Of a stretch of DNA of 64,000 nucleotides, positions 1-8,140 are shown one piece after another. This DNA is from Nitrospira_D sp019636945 (lineage in GTDB: Bacteria; Nitrospirota; Nitrospiria; Nitrospirales; Nitrospiraceae). The notes under the pieces were generated by a model. The model saw only the letters and a program-made list of their open reading frames with translations. It had not been told where the DNA came from and searched no databases. Position numbers and translations under genes: made by a program. The stretch is from assembly GCF_047338595.1 (NCBI RefSeq), contig NZ_JBLFBO010000004.1, positions 185,469-249,468 of the forward strand, in the 5' to 3' direction. How positions within the stretch are numbered: the stretch's first letter is position 1; each line of letters opens with the position of its first letter.

Positions 1-246
1 ATGGTCGAACGCATTCTGACTGCGGCCGGCACTAAAGAATTCTTCAGGGCCTATCTCGGCTATTCCGGATGGGGGCCAGGCCAGCTGGAAGGCGAGATGA
101 AAACCGGCTCGTGGATTATCCTTCCGGCCGATCCTCAAGCGGTGTTTGAAAAGGATCCGACGCGTGTGTGGGGAGACATCTTGTGCACGTTGGGCGAAGC
201 CTATCAGCCCTACGCGGAGATGCCGTTCGATCCATCCTGCAACTAA
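1..246 (+). CDS. YqgE/AlgH-family (UPF0301) protein, C-terminal part
   Basis: This is the last 81 codons of a protein that begins before the window. The visible part carries the family's conserved block GYSGWGPGQLEGEM followed by a tryptophan-rich stretch (GSWIILPADP), the usual C-terminal half of YqgE/AlgH proteins. These are about 185-200 residues long and their biochemical role is unclear, although AlgH was named as a regulator of alginate genes. The first ATG in view is probably internal. The stop TAA at 244-246 is followed by about 100 bases before the next start. Confidence 0.75.
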   Translation: MVERILTAAGTKEFFRAYLGYSGWGPGQLEGEMKTGSWIILPADPQAVFEKDPTRVWGDILCTLGEAYQPYAEMPFDPSCN

Positions 247-346
247 ATCCTCTCCTCTTGCTTCTCTCCTCATCACTCACGCATCATTGGCAAAGAAAAT
301 AGCGGCGAGTGTTAAGGCTGTATTCATTCTCGTAGGGGAGAGATTT

Positions 347-1726
347 GTGACTCAGGCGGGCTTATCTCGGGAAGACGGCGACTCATTTCTGAAGAAACTG
401 CACGAACAACCGCATCAGCCGATTAGCGAGTGGCTTCGCGCACCGGCTCATGTGCAGTACGAAGCCTTTCGCATGTCCGACCCACCCACGCAGCGGCCGG
501 CCAGCCGAGCTGAATTTCAATCGTTACTGGAGCGATTCAAGGTTTCCGATGAGCGGATCGAACTGCGAGACAATTTTGGCTATGGTGTGAAGGAAGCCGA
601 GAATGGAGATCGCCTCATTCTCATCTGGCAAGCCCATACGGAATACTATAACTACCAATTTTGGCATGTGCCTTCATCGCCGGCGAGCCTACTCACGTTT
701 GGACCACTCACGTTTCCAGCTGCCCCTGTTTCGTTGACACCCCTGGGTTCCGTCGTCTGCCGGTTGGATATCGTGCTGAAGACGGGAGCCCTGCCTTCGC
801 GAGAAGAGGTAAGAGGGCAGCTACCAGGGCCTGTGTTGTATGGCAGCCGAATCTTCAATGAGCAGGCGGCTGTCGTGACCAGTTTTACGCCGGACAATCA
901 CGGGCGGGAACGGTACTGGGTGAGTGTCGGTCCGTTGCAAGGCGACCACTCGCGGTTGAAAGACATTGTGGATGCCGTGGTGCGGATCGAAACCTACTAC
1001 CATCTCCTGCTGATGCAGAAGCCGCTGTTCTCAGCCGCGATCGACCAAGTCTATAAATTCGAACAGGTGCATCTCCAGCAGCGAGAAATCATTACGGGAC
1101 ATATCGGGCACGCCAATCCTGAGACGCTGCAGCGATGGTTGAACAGCCTCACGCAAGACTTGCTGAAAACCAATCGCATGGCGGGCAAATTACACTTCGA
1201 ACTGTCGGCCTCGATTCCGTATGATAAGATCGTGCATGCCACGTTGGGCTCGTTGGCGGAGCAGCCCACAGCCTCCTACCGTCCCATCTCCGACTATGTG
1301 TTGGGAGGCATTACGGGTGTGGCGGAAGGGTATCAACAACTCTTGCGCCGGATTGATACGCTCCGCGGCGGATTCGAAGGCATCATTGCGATTATTCGCA
1401 CCCGGATCGACTTGATTGTGGAGTCACAAAACCTCACGCTCCTCCAGAGCGTCGACAAGACGACGAAGAGCCAGGTCATTCTCCAGCATACCGTTGAAGG
1501 CCTGTCTGTCATCGTGATCGCCTACTATCTGGCCGGCCTGGCAGGATACGTCTTCAAGGGGCTGTACGAAGTCGGTTGGCTTGGTAATGCGAATGTGGCC
1601 TCGGCGATCTTCGTGCCGGTCGCCATTGGGTTGGCCTTCGCCGTCACCACCTTCAGTAAAAAATATCTGCACAAGAAGCTGGCGGGTGAGCAACCAGCGA
1701 CCAACGCTGACAAGCAGGAAGAGTAG
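347..1726 (+). CDS. DUF3422-family membrane-anchored protein
   Basis: A 459-residue protein of the DUF3422 family, function unknown. I chose the GTG at 347 because AGGGGAG lies just upstream at 335-341. The frame is open further back, to an ATG at 146, but that would overlap the preceding gene in another frame. The body is soluble, with conserved aromatic-rich stretches such as YNYQFWHV. The last ~80 residues contain two hydrophobic segments (around VIVIAYYLAGLAGYVF and ASAIFVPVAIGLAFAV) with a short lysine-rich tail, typical of the family's C-terminal membrane hairpin. It appears to stand alone. Confidence 0.75.
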   Translation: MTQAGLSREDGDSFLKKLHEQPHQPISEWLRAPAHVQYEAFRMSDPPTQRPASRAEFQSLLERFKVSDERIELRDNFGYGVKEAENGDRLILIWQAHTEYYNYQFWHVPSSPASLLTFGPLTFPAAPVSLTPLGSVVCRLDIVLKTGALPSREEVRGQLPGPVLYGSRIFNEQAAVVTSFTPDNHGRERYWVSVGPLQGDHSRLKDIVDAVVRIETYYHLLLMQKPLFSAAIDQVYKFEQVHLQQREIITGHIGHANPETLQRWLNSLTQDLLKTNRMAGKLHFELSASIPYDKIVHATLGSLAEQPTASYRPISDYVLGGITGVAEGYQQLLRRIDTLRGGFEGIIAIIRTRIDLIVESQNLTLLQSVDKTTKSQVILQHTVEGLSVIVIAYYLAGLAGYVFKGLYEVGWLGNANVASAIFVPVAIGLAFAVTTFSKKYLHKKLAGEQPATNADKQEE

Positions 1727-2349
1727 CTCACTGCGGTAGGTCGCTAAAGCCTGCGATATCCACGTAAGTGCCGCATCGTTTCTCCTTCATATTTTCTGCA
1801 CCCTAGCGAATTCCAACAGCACGCTCATGGGCTGATCTTCACTGGTGAATGTGCTGGTGTCCCATCAAGTAAGGCCCAGGATATTTACCAGCAGTAGTGC
1901 TGTTGTCTTCCACCACTCCTGCTCTGAGTGAGAGCAAAAATACGAACGACATTTCTCGTGACGTATCACATCCGATACAGCTCCTGAATCCATTTGGATT
2001 CAGGCACGAGTGATCGGTGCGATGGACCTCCTGTAAGTGAGGTTTTGCTGAGCATCATATCTTGCTGAAACTAGGGAGCTTGTCACCGCTTGCATTGCCG
2101 GTTGGTGGAAATGCCGCAGTACAGGCATTTCACTTGCTCTAAGCGACGAGGAAGTCACGCAAGAGTCGAGCTCCAAAGAATTCCTGCCGGCTCACGTACG
2201 ACGTATGGAGTGGGGGATTGGCGAATCAAGGAAAGGAGGTCGAGGGTATCTGATACCTGATTGAGCGGTTCTCTACTCTCACTGGGCGAAGGCATGTTCA
2301 TGTCGGTTGTTGCCACGCATGGCCAATTCAACGAAAAGGAGATATTAGA
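1727..2349 (+). other. Intergenic region without a recognised gene
   Basis: About 620 bases between the DUF3422 gene and the next gene with no convincing reading frame on either strand. The only clear structure is a perfect hairpin at 1983-2004. The last bases (around 2336-2343) supply the ribosome binding site of the next gene. No tRNA or riboswitch was recognised by eye. Confidence 0.5.
1983..2004. other. Perfect hairpin in intergenic region
   Basis: CCTGAATCC, a four-base loop ATTT, then GGATTCAGG: a 9-bp perfect stem. No T-run follows on either strand, so it is not a standard intrinsic terminator. It could be an operator or an RNA processing hairpin; its role is unknown. Confidence 0.5.
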
Positions 2350-3342
2350 ATGAAAACGAAACCAGCGGAACTCCAGAATACAACACGGAGGATTGAAAAA
2401 GATCCCAAGCCCAATGACCCGGAACTTGGACCGTTGAAGCTGCTTCCAGGGAAGTGGGCGAACGTGCCGAACTTACAGGGGCGTGGATGGAATATGATCG
2501 CGCTGCCCTTTGTGGCGCCGCCGCCGCAGGGAGTTCCCTTTCCCCTCAATTATCGCTTACTGGTCAATCAATACAACGAAGAGCTTGAGTTTACCCTGGT
2601 CGATAAGGCCGTGCCGAATCGTGGCGTCCGTCTCTCTCCGGGGACTCCTGCGAATACCGATCAGTTTCTCGTGACGCTCGATTATCAACAGAGCATCAAA
2701 CAAATCGCCGCCGATGATTTCCCGAAGAGCGGCCTGGCTGGTCCGGCTGGCGCTGCCATTCATCATGAACCAGGTTTGTGGCTGCATATGACGAACGGCA
2801 TGACGGACAGTCTGAATATTGCGCGGCTTGCGAGTATCCCTCACGGCGATTCGGTGCTGGCGTTAGGTCAGAGTAGTGAACACCCGGGCAGACCAAGCAT
2901 TCCTGACATCAACGGTTTGCCGATCGGGGTTGATCAAGATCTGAAGAATCCCTATCTGGCCCCATACAAACATTTTAATGACAATCTGTTTCAAGGCTTG
3001 TTCAACCCCATCAGTCCGAACGACCTCCTCGAGGAGGCGAATAAAGGTATTGAGATCGAACGCACCACGGTCCTGGATGTTGACTCAACGCATCCGACGG
3101 GTGGCGTGGTGAACATCCCCTTTATTGTGAGGCAGGCCAATGCGACGGTCATGAAGTCCACCTTCTGGATTCAGGAGTTGAAAGAGAAGGACAAGGATGG
3201 AAAGCCGAAACTGCGTCTGCAATATTCCCAGCTAGTCATGCTGGATTTCTTCCCGCGTGTAGATGGATTGCCTCCCAGCTGTTGCCCAGGACTCATTCAA
3301 TGGCCGCATGTCAGCATCAACACCTTGGAGAAAGTTTGCTGA
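2350..3342 (+). CDS. Unrecognised 330-residue protein
   Basis: Starts at an ATG with a strong ribosome binding site (AAAAGGAGATATTAGA just upstream). No signal peptide or membrane segment is visible, and I do not recognise the family. The N-terminal third has a stretch resembling heme-binding beta-barrel (nitrobindin-like) proteins: a GPLKLLPGKW motif, then YRLLVNQYNEELEF. The middle holds W-L-H-M-T-N and HPTGG stretches, and the C-terminus is QYSQLVMLDFF followed by a Cys pair. The barrel comparison is weak because the protein is about twice the usual nitrobindin length. The gene converges on uvrA with a 43-bp gap holding the start of a stem-loop. Confidence 0.6.
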   Translation: MKTKPAELQNTTRRIEKDPKPNDPELGPLKLLPGKWANVPNLQGRGWNMIALPFVAPPPQGVPFPLNYRLLVNQYNEELEFTLVDKAVPNRGVRLSPGTPANTDQFLVTLDYQQSIKQIAADDFPKSGLAGPAGAAIHHEPGLWLHMTNGMTDSLNIARLASIPHGDSVLALGQSSEHPGRPSIPDINGLPIGVDQDLKNPYLAPYKHFNDNLFQGLFNPISPNDLLEEANKGIEIERTTVLDVDSTHPTGGVVNIPFIVRQANATVMKSTFWIQELKEKDKDGKPKLRLQYSQLVMLDFFPRVDGLPPSCCPGLIQWPHVSINTLEKVC

Positions 3343-3368
3343 TCCCAAAGTGATCTCCTCCGCGTATC

Positions 3369-3403
3369 GAGGCGGCGGCGGATGTTCAATCCGTCGTCGC
3401 CTC
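3369..3403. other. Stem-loop at the convergent gene ends
   Basis: A 15-bp stem (starting GAGGCGGCGGCGGAT, two wobble pairs) with a 5-base loop spans the 3' end of uvrA and the gap to the convergent upstream gene. It lacks a T-run on both sides. It may block antisense readthrough or stabilise 3' ends rather than act as a classical terminator. Confidence 0.4.
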
Positions 3404-6202
3404 AACCCTGAGGAGTTCTGGTCTGAGGATTTCCGACAAAAACCGACCTGTGTGTGATCCAACTACTTTTGCCACTTGTTCTGGGCGGCCTTCGGCGATA
3501 ATCTGCCCTCCCTCAGCGCCGCCTTCAGGGCCGAGATCGATGATCCAGTCCGCAGATTTGATGACATCGAGATTATGTTCGACGACGACCACTGTGTTCC
3601 CGGCGTTCACGAGTTTGTGGAGGACGGTGAGGAGTTTCTTGATATCCTCAAAATGCAGACCGGTGGTGGGCTCATCCATAATATAGAGGATGTCTTTGGC
3701 TGAGGCATCTTTGAGCTCGGCGGCGATCTTCAATCGCTGGGCTTCTCCACCTGACAATGTGGTCGCGGATTGGCCCAGGCGAAGATAGCCAAGCCCGATT
3801 GAGGAGAGCAGATGGAGCTTATCTTGTAGCTTTGGCGATCCGGTGAAGAATGAAGTGGCTTCTTCCACGGTCATATTGAGGACTTCGGCGATATTCTTCC
3901 TGCGGTAACGAATCTTGAGGACCTCTGCGTTAAAGCGCTTGCCGTCACAGATCTCACAGGGCGCATAGATATCTTCGAAGAAATACATCTCCAACTTCTC
4001 TACGCCGCTGCCTTCGCAGCGTTCGCACCGGCCACCGGCGGCGTTGAACGAAAAGTGTCCCGGTGTAAGTCCTTGTTGTTGTGCCTCCCGTTCCGCGGCG
4101 AAGAGCTGACGGATTTCGTCGAAGCCTTTTAGGTAGGTAATCGGGTTAGATCGTGGCGTACGGCCGATCGGTTGTTGATCGATCAGGCGGATGCCTTTGA
4201 GGTGTTCGATACCTTTGATCGCTTTGAAATGCCCCATGGGTAGAGATGCCACACGAAAGGCCCTGGCCACGGCTCGATAGAGGGTCTCTTCAACCAGCGT
4301 ACTTTTCCCGGAACCAGACACACCGGTCACACAGATTAACATGCCGAGGGGGATACGGAAGGAGAGATCTTTGAGGTTGTGTTCCGTGGCCCCGGCGAGC
4401 ACCAGCGTCTTGCCGTTACCGGTTCGTCGCGACTGAGGTTGGGGGATCTCCTCTTCACCGCGCAAGTATCGAGCAGTTGTGGCCCGACGATCTTGGATGA
4501 ACTCCTTCGTTGGTGCTGCACAGACGATCTCACCACCCTTTTCACCGGATTGGGGGCCCAGTTCGACGAGGAAATCGGCGGACTCAATCATGCGGCGGTC
4601 ATGCTCGACGACCACGACGGTATTTCCGGTCGCTGCGAGGTCACGGAGGATGCCGGCCAATAGATCGGTATCCCTGGCATGGAGCCCAATGGTCGGTTCG
4701 TCAAGCACGTAGAGTGTGCCGACGAGTCGCGAACCGAGTTGATTCGCCAATGCCACTCGCTGGGCTTCCCCACCGGAGAGGGTTTTTGTTTGCCGATTGA
4801 GCGTCAAGTATCCGAGGCCGACGCGTTGGAGAAAGCCCAGTTTCGCTTTGAGTTGCCGGAGGATATCCGACGCGATCTCCTGTTCGGATCGGCGCAAGGG
4901 CAGGGAGTCCACCCAGGCTGCAAGACTCTCAACCGTTCGTTCCGTCGTCTCGTGGATATCACTGCCGGCGAGCTTGACGAAGCGCGCATCCGGTTTCAGG
5001 CGGCTGCCATGGCAACTGGGGCAATCGAAAGGCGTGCGGTAGCGGCTGAGAAAGACGCGTACGTGTAGCTTGTATCGCTTGCCTTCGAGGTACTCAAAGA
5101 AGTCATTAATGCCGTCAAACGATTTGGCTCCTTCCCAGAGCAACTGCTGCTGATCCGCCGGCAGCGACTTGAAGGGAGTCTCGACGTCAACGCCATGTTT
5201 TTTCATCGCAGTCAGCATTTGTTTCTGCCACCAGGCCGAGCTGGGCTTACTCCAGGGTTCGATCGCTCCTTCGGCGAGAGATTTTGTCTGATCGGGGATG
5301 ACCAGCTCGGGATCGTACCGCAGCACATTACCGAAGCCTTTGCACTCGGGACAGGCCCCGAGTGGATGGTTGAAGGAAAAGAGAATCGGCCGGAGTGGTT
5401 CAAAGGTTCGTCCGCAACTCTGGCAGAGAAATTTCGTGCTGTAGGACTGAGGTCCATGGTTGATGATGTCGATGGAACACCGGCCCTCCCCTTCACGAAA
5501 GGCTGTTTCCACACCCTCAATTAGTCGCGTGCGGTTGTCTTCCCGAATGACGAGACGATCGAGAACGATATGGAGCGAATGAGACTTGTGAAGTTTTACC
5601 TGCCCAGCCTCGTGGAGGTCGATCACATCATCCTGCGTTTTGACCCTGGTGAACCCGCGCGTGAGGAGGGATTGGACAAATGCGGCTTCTTCTTTTGGCT
5701 TGGGATCGGCAAGAGGGAATAGAATCATGGCTCTGGAATCAGGCCATCGAGTGAGGAGGTCGTCTGCGACGGAGTCTGGTTGAAACGAACGGCCTTCTTG
5801 TTTGCAGTCTGGGCAAGTTGGCTTGCCGATTTTGGCGAAGAGGAGGCGTAGGAGATCGGCGATCTCCGTTGTCGTGCCGACCGTCGAACGAGCCGTGCGT
5901 ACCTGATTCTTCTGTTCAATGGCAATTGCCGGGCGGACATTGATCAGTCGATCGATATCCGGGCGAGCCACCTTGTCGAGAAACATCCGGGCATAAGTCG
6001 AGAGCGACTCCACATACCGCCACTGGCCTTCGGCAAAGATCGTGTCGAACGCGAGCGACGACTTTCCAGATCCAGATACCCCAGTGATGGCGGTGACTTG
6101 ATTGTGGGGAATCTGCAGCGAGACGTTCTTGAGGTTATTTTGCCTCGCACCCTCAATGATGAGATTAATAGATTGATTCGGAAGCGGAGGATTAGGTTTC
6201 AC
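3386..6202 (-). CDS. uvrA: UvrABC excinuclease subunit A
   Basis: The 938-residue damage-recognition ATPase of nucleotide excision repair, close to the usual ~940 length. Two ABC ATPase modules are seen. The first has Walker A GVSGSGKSS near residue 41 and signature LSGGEAQRVALANQLGS. The second has Walker A GVSGSGKST and signature LSGGEAQRLKIAAELKD with DEPTTGLH. Zinc sites are visible as CQSC...CPEC and as CERC...CEIC before FNAEVLKIRY. The start is a GTG at 6202 with AGGA about 8 bases upstream. The first cysteine pair (CPDC near residue 130) and several core motifs differ slightly from textbook UvrA, so it could be a second, divergent copy. uvrB lies about 7.5 kb away. Confidence 0.93.
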   Translation of the reverse strand: MKPNPPLPNQSINLIIEGARQNNLKNVSLQIPHNQVTAITGVSGSGKSSLAFDTIFAEGQWRYVESLSTYARMFLDKVARPDIDRLINVRPAIAIEQKNQVRTARSTVGTTTEIADLLRLLFAKIGKPTCPDCKQEGRSFQPDSVADDLLTRWPDSRAMILFPLADPKPKEEAAFVQSLLTRGFTRVKTQDDVIDLHEAGQVKLHKSHSLHIVLDRLVIREDNRTRLIEGVETAFREGEGRCSIDIINHGPQSYSTKFLCQSCGRTFEPLRPILFSFNHPLGACPECKGFGNVLRYDPELVIPDQTKSLAEGAIEPWSKPSSAWWQKQMLTAMKKHGVDVETPFKSLPADQQQLLWEGAKSFDGINDFFEYLEGKRYKLHVRVFLSRYRTPFDCPSCHGSRLKPDARFVKLAGSDIHETTERTVESLAAWVDSLPLRRSEQEIASDILRQLKAKLGFLQRVGLGYLTLNRQTKTLSGGEAQRVALANQLGSRLVGTLYVLDEPTIGLHARDTDLLAGILRDLAATGNTVVVVEHDRRMIESADFLVELGPQSGEKGGEIVCAAPTKEFIQDRRATTARYLRGEEEIPQPQSRRTGNGKTLVLAGATEHNLKDLSFRIPLGMLICVTGVSGSGKSTLVEETLYRAVARAFRVASLPMGHFKAIKGIEHLKGIRLIDQQPIGRTPRSNPITYLKGFDEIRQLFAAEREAQQQGLTPGHFSFNAAGGRCERCEGSGVEKLEMYFFEDIYAPCEICDGKRFNAEVLKIRYRRKNIAEVLNMTVEEATSFFTGSPKLQDKLHLLSSIGLGYLRLGQSATTLSGGEAQRLKIAAELKDASAKDILYIMDEPTTGLHFEDIKKLLTVLHKLVNAGNTVVVVEHNLDVIKSADWIIDLGPEGGAEGGQIIAEGRPEQVAKVVGSHTGRFLSEILRPELLRVEATTD

Positions 6203-6331
6203 GGTCTGGTCCTAAGTATGATAAGTGAATAATGCTAGCAGTCCTATCACAGGGCTTCAATGGGGTTGAGGGAGGATCTGCCGATTCGCCAGTTGGCTGA
6301 GGGAATGCCGAATATCTAACCAGGAGGGCAC

Positions 6332-6652
6332 ATGATTTTGTCGACGACCAATAACATTGAGGGCAAGAAGACGGTGAAGTATCTGGGATTAGTTTCCGGT
6401 GACGCGATTCTCGGTGCGAATATCTTTCGTGATTTTTTCGCGTCGATTCGGGATATCGTCGGTGGGCGTTCGGCGGGTTACGAAAAGGAACTCCGAAAGG
6501 CCAAGACGATCGCGCTTGAAGAGATGGAGGAGCAGGCCAAGAATCTCGGTGCCAACGCAATCGTGGGTATCGACATCGATTATGAAACCATCGGCACGAA
6601 CAGTAGTATGCTGATGGTCAGTGCGAATGGCACGGCAGTGGTGGTGGAGTAG
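6332..6652 (+). CDS. YbjQ-family (UPF0145) putative heavy-metal-binding protein
   Basis: A 106-residue member of the YbjQ/UPF0145 family, which forms a compact oligomeric fold. The family signature is clear: GDAILGANIFRDFFASIRD, then GGRSAGYEKELRKA, and near the end GANAIVGIDIDYETI. Its role is uncertain; a heavy-metal-binding function is suggested by the Pfam name only. CCAGGAGGGCAC precedes the ATG. It is transcribed away from uvrA. A copy of a dispersed palindromic repeat begins a few bases after the stop and may end its transcript. Confidence 0.85.
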   Translation: MILSTTNNIEGKKTVKYLGLVSGDAILGANIFRDFFASIRDIVGGRSAGYEKELRKAKTIALEEMEEQAKNLGANAIVGIDIDYETIGTNSSMLMVSANGTAVVVE

Positions 6653-6658
6653 GCGGAG

Positions 6659-6770
6659 TCTGAAAATGTCCGCCAGTTTTGTTCTCGCGTCGTTCAGACC
6701 CTCAACGTACCCCAGAGGGTATGCCTCGGCCCTTCACTCGCTGCGGCCTCGCGGGACAGCCATTTTGAGC
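6659..6770 (+). repeat. Dispersed palindromic repeat, copy 1
   Basis: About 112 bp starting 6 bases after the ybjQ stop. It shares with 25011-25129 the order: TCTGAAAATG / GCTGAAAAAG arm, CGCCAG, GTTCTCGCGTCG, a CTCAACGTACC core, CTCGCTGCGGCCT, GGACAGCC and a TTTTGAGC arm. The ends are inverted repeats. It is the most diverged of the three copies found here (others at 25011 and, inverted, at 30997). Confidence 0.75.
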
Positions 6771-6983
6771 CTCCTGCGAGAGAAGCGGCTTTCAGTATGC
6801 AGAAAATGCCGTCTCCAGATGCCTCTCAAGTATGATTCTCCAGCTCTGTATTAGACATCGAGGTATAGGCCCGTTCAAGTTAGTCTTGGTGAAAAGTTGG
6901 TCGACGCTGCAAAGATCCTTGGAAGCATACGGAATCCGAATCCCTTGGCAAGCCGGAGTTCTGGCGAATCTGATTTTGTGCGG
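6771..6983 (+). other. Intergenic remainder
   Basis: Together with the repeat at 6659-6770 this makes a gap of about 330 bases between the ends of two genes. No reading frame with family similarity, hairpin with T-run or RNA gene was seen. Confidence 0.4.
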
Positions 6984-7328
6984 CTACCGCAGCAGCATCT
7001 TCACAAGCCCCACGCATCCCAGGTACAGGACGAGCGATCCAGCCATTGAAGCCCAGAAGCCCAGGCGTGGGATACCGACAATCATGGCGGTGACGTAGAC
7101 GATCCAGGGTGGGACAAACCACATGAGGCTCTTGGCGTAGTCGACGGTCGTGGCGCCACCGCCATTCATGTATAGCAGAATGAAGGTGGCGGCGGTGATG
7201 GCGGGGAAGGTACTGGCCATGGCCGCGAGAAATGAGTTGCCTTTGGCTCCGAGGTAGGTGGATAGGCTGACGATCGTGCCGCCGAGTAAGAAATAGACGA
7301 CATACTTTGCGAGATCACCCACGAACAA
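6984..7328 (-). CDS. Small integral membrane protein, GlpM/DUF3147-like
   Basis: A 114-residue, very hydrophobic protein with four predicted membrane segments (YVVYFLLGGTIVSLS, the FLAAMASTFPAITAATFILL region, FVPPWIVYVTAMIVG and MAGSLVLYLGCVGLV). The N-terminal FLLGGTIV and the small-residue run with FPAI resemble the GlpM/DUF3147 family, so I propose that family with moderate confidence. AGGAGG lies a few bases before the ATG at 7328. It is 97 bases downstream of the CPBP-like gene and may be cotranscribed with it. Substrate or function unknown. Confidence 0.6.
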   Translation of the reverse strand: MFVGDLAKYVVYFLLGGTIVSLSTYLGAKGNSFLAAMASTFPAITAATFILLYMNGGGATTVDYAKSLMWFVPPWIVYVTAMIVGIPRLGFWASMAGSLVLYLGCVGLVKMLLR

Positions 7329-7425
7329 TCCTCCTTAGGTTTCCTGAACTATCAAATGATACTGATGACGGGCCGTTTCTGCATCACAATCCCACCCCAC
7401 TATGGTGATTCGGATCTCTCGGTTC

Positions 7426-8133
7426 TTATCCAATCGCTGTCCTGACGGCACTGTACATGATGATGACCTCCACGGCGTGGGCGACGATGGTAATCCAGAG
7501 ATTGCGAGTTCGGAGCCAGATCGTTCCCCAGACAAGTCCGTCCCACAGAGCAATCCAATGGAGATGCCGAAAGGTATTCACCATGAAGGGGTCGAAGGTA
7601 AACACCAGCGTTGTCGCCAACAGTGCAAGGGGAGTGAGCTGTCTGCCGAGGTGATCCCCTCTCCACTTCCGTTCGAATTCAGCCAAGCGGCCCAAGAGGA
7701 ACCCGCGAAAGTTGATCTCTACGAAGAACGCGATGCAGCAGATGAACCAGGGTACCATCAGCAAAACAGGCAGCCGGCCGTGAGGGGTCTGTGTCAAAAA
7801 AGTGATGTCGTAACCGAATGATGGGTAGAGCGACAGAATCACAATAGTATTGAGGCAGCCTAGGACCAGTCCTGTCAGCAGCCCCCACTTCAGTCCATTG
7901 ATGAACTTTGCCCGCTCCAGCCCCAGCTGTCTTGCGATCTCAGATGTGCCTGAAGCCCAGATGCCCATTGCCAGATAGGCCAGCAACTGCGGGGTGAATT
8001 GAGCAAGCAGTTGAGTTTGGAGAGAAGTGGGAAGAGCATAATAGCCGAGCGTGGCTCCGATGGGGAGCAGTGCCAGTCTGGAGCCCGTACAAACAACGCG
8101 ATCGTGAACGAGCCGATGGGGCTCGGGAGTCAT
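7426..8133 (-). CDS. CPBP (Abi/CAAX-like) intramembrane protease homologue, degenerate motifs
   Basis: About 235 residues with roughly six to eight membrane segments. The C-terminal half follows the CPBP layout: VEINFRGFLLGRL in place of EExxxR, then FTFDPFMVNTFRHLHW (the second-motif region), then WITIVAHAVEV in place of HxxxN/D. The first glutamate is Val and the last Asn is absent, so proteolytic activity is doubtful. I start at the ATG at 8133, 7 bases after the tolC stop; the frame is open further upstream inside tolC, but those codons look non-coding. It is probably translated from the tolC transcript. Confidence 0.6.
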   Translation of the reverse strand: MTPEPHRLVHDRVVCTGSRLALLPIGATLGYYALPTSLQTQLLAQFTPQLLAYLAMGIWASGTSEIARQLGLERAKFINGLKWGLLTGLVLGCLNTIVILSLYPSFGYDITFLTQTPHGRLPVLLMVPWFICCIAFFVEINFRGFLLGRLAEFERKWRGDHLGRQLTPLALLATTLVFTFDPFMVNTFRHLHWIALWDGLVWGTIWLRTRNLWITIVAHAVEVIIMYSAVRTAIG

Positions 8134-8140
8134 GAGCGTG

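Noticed and set aside
7402..7821. Plus-strand frame opposite the CPBP-like gene
   Set aside because: Antisense shadow without a start signal or recognised motif.
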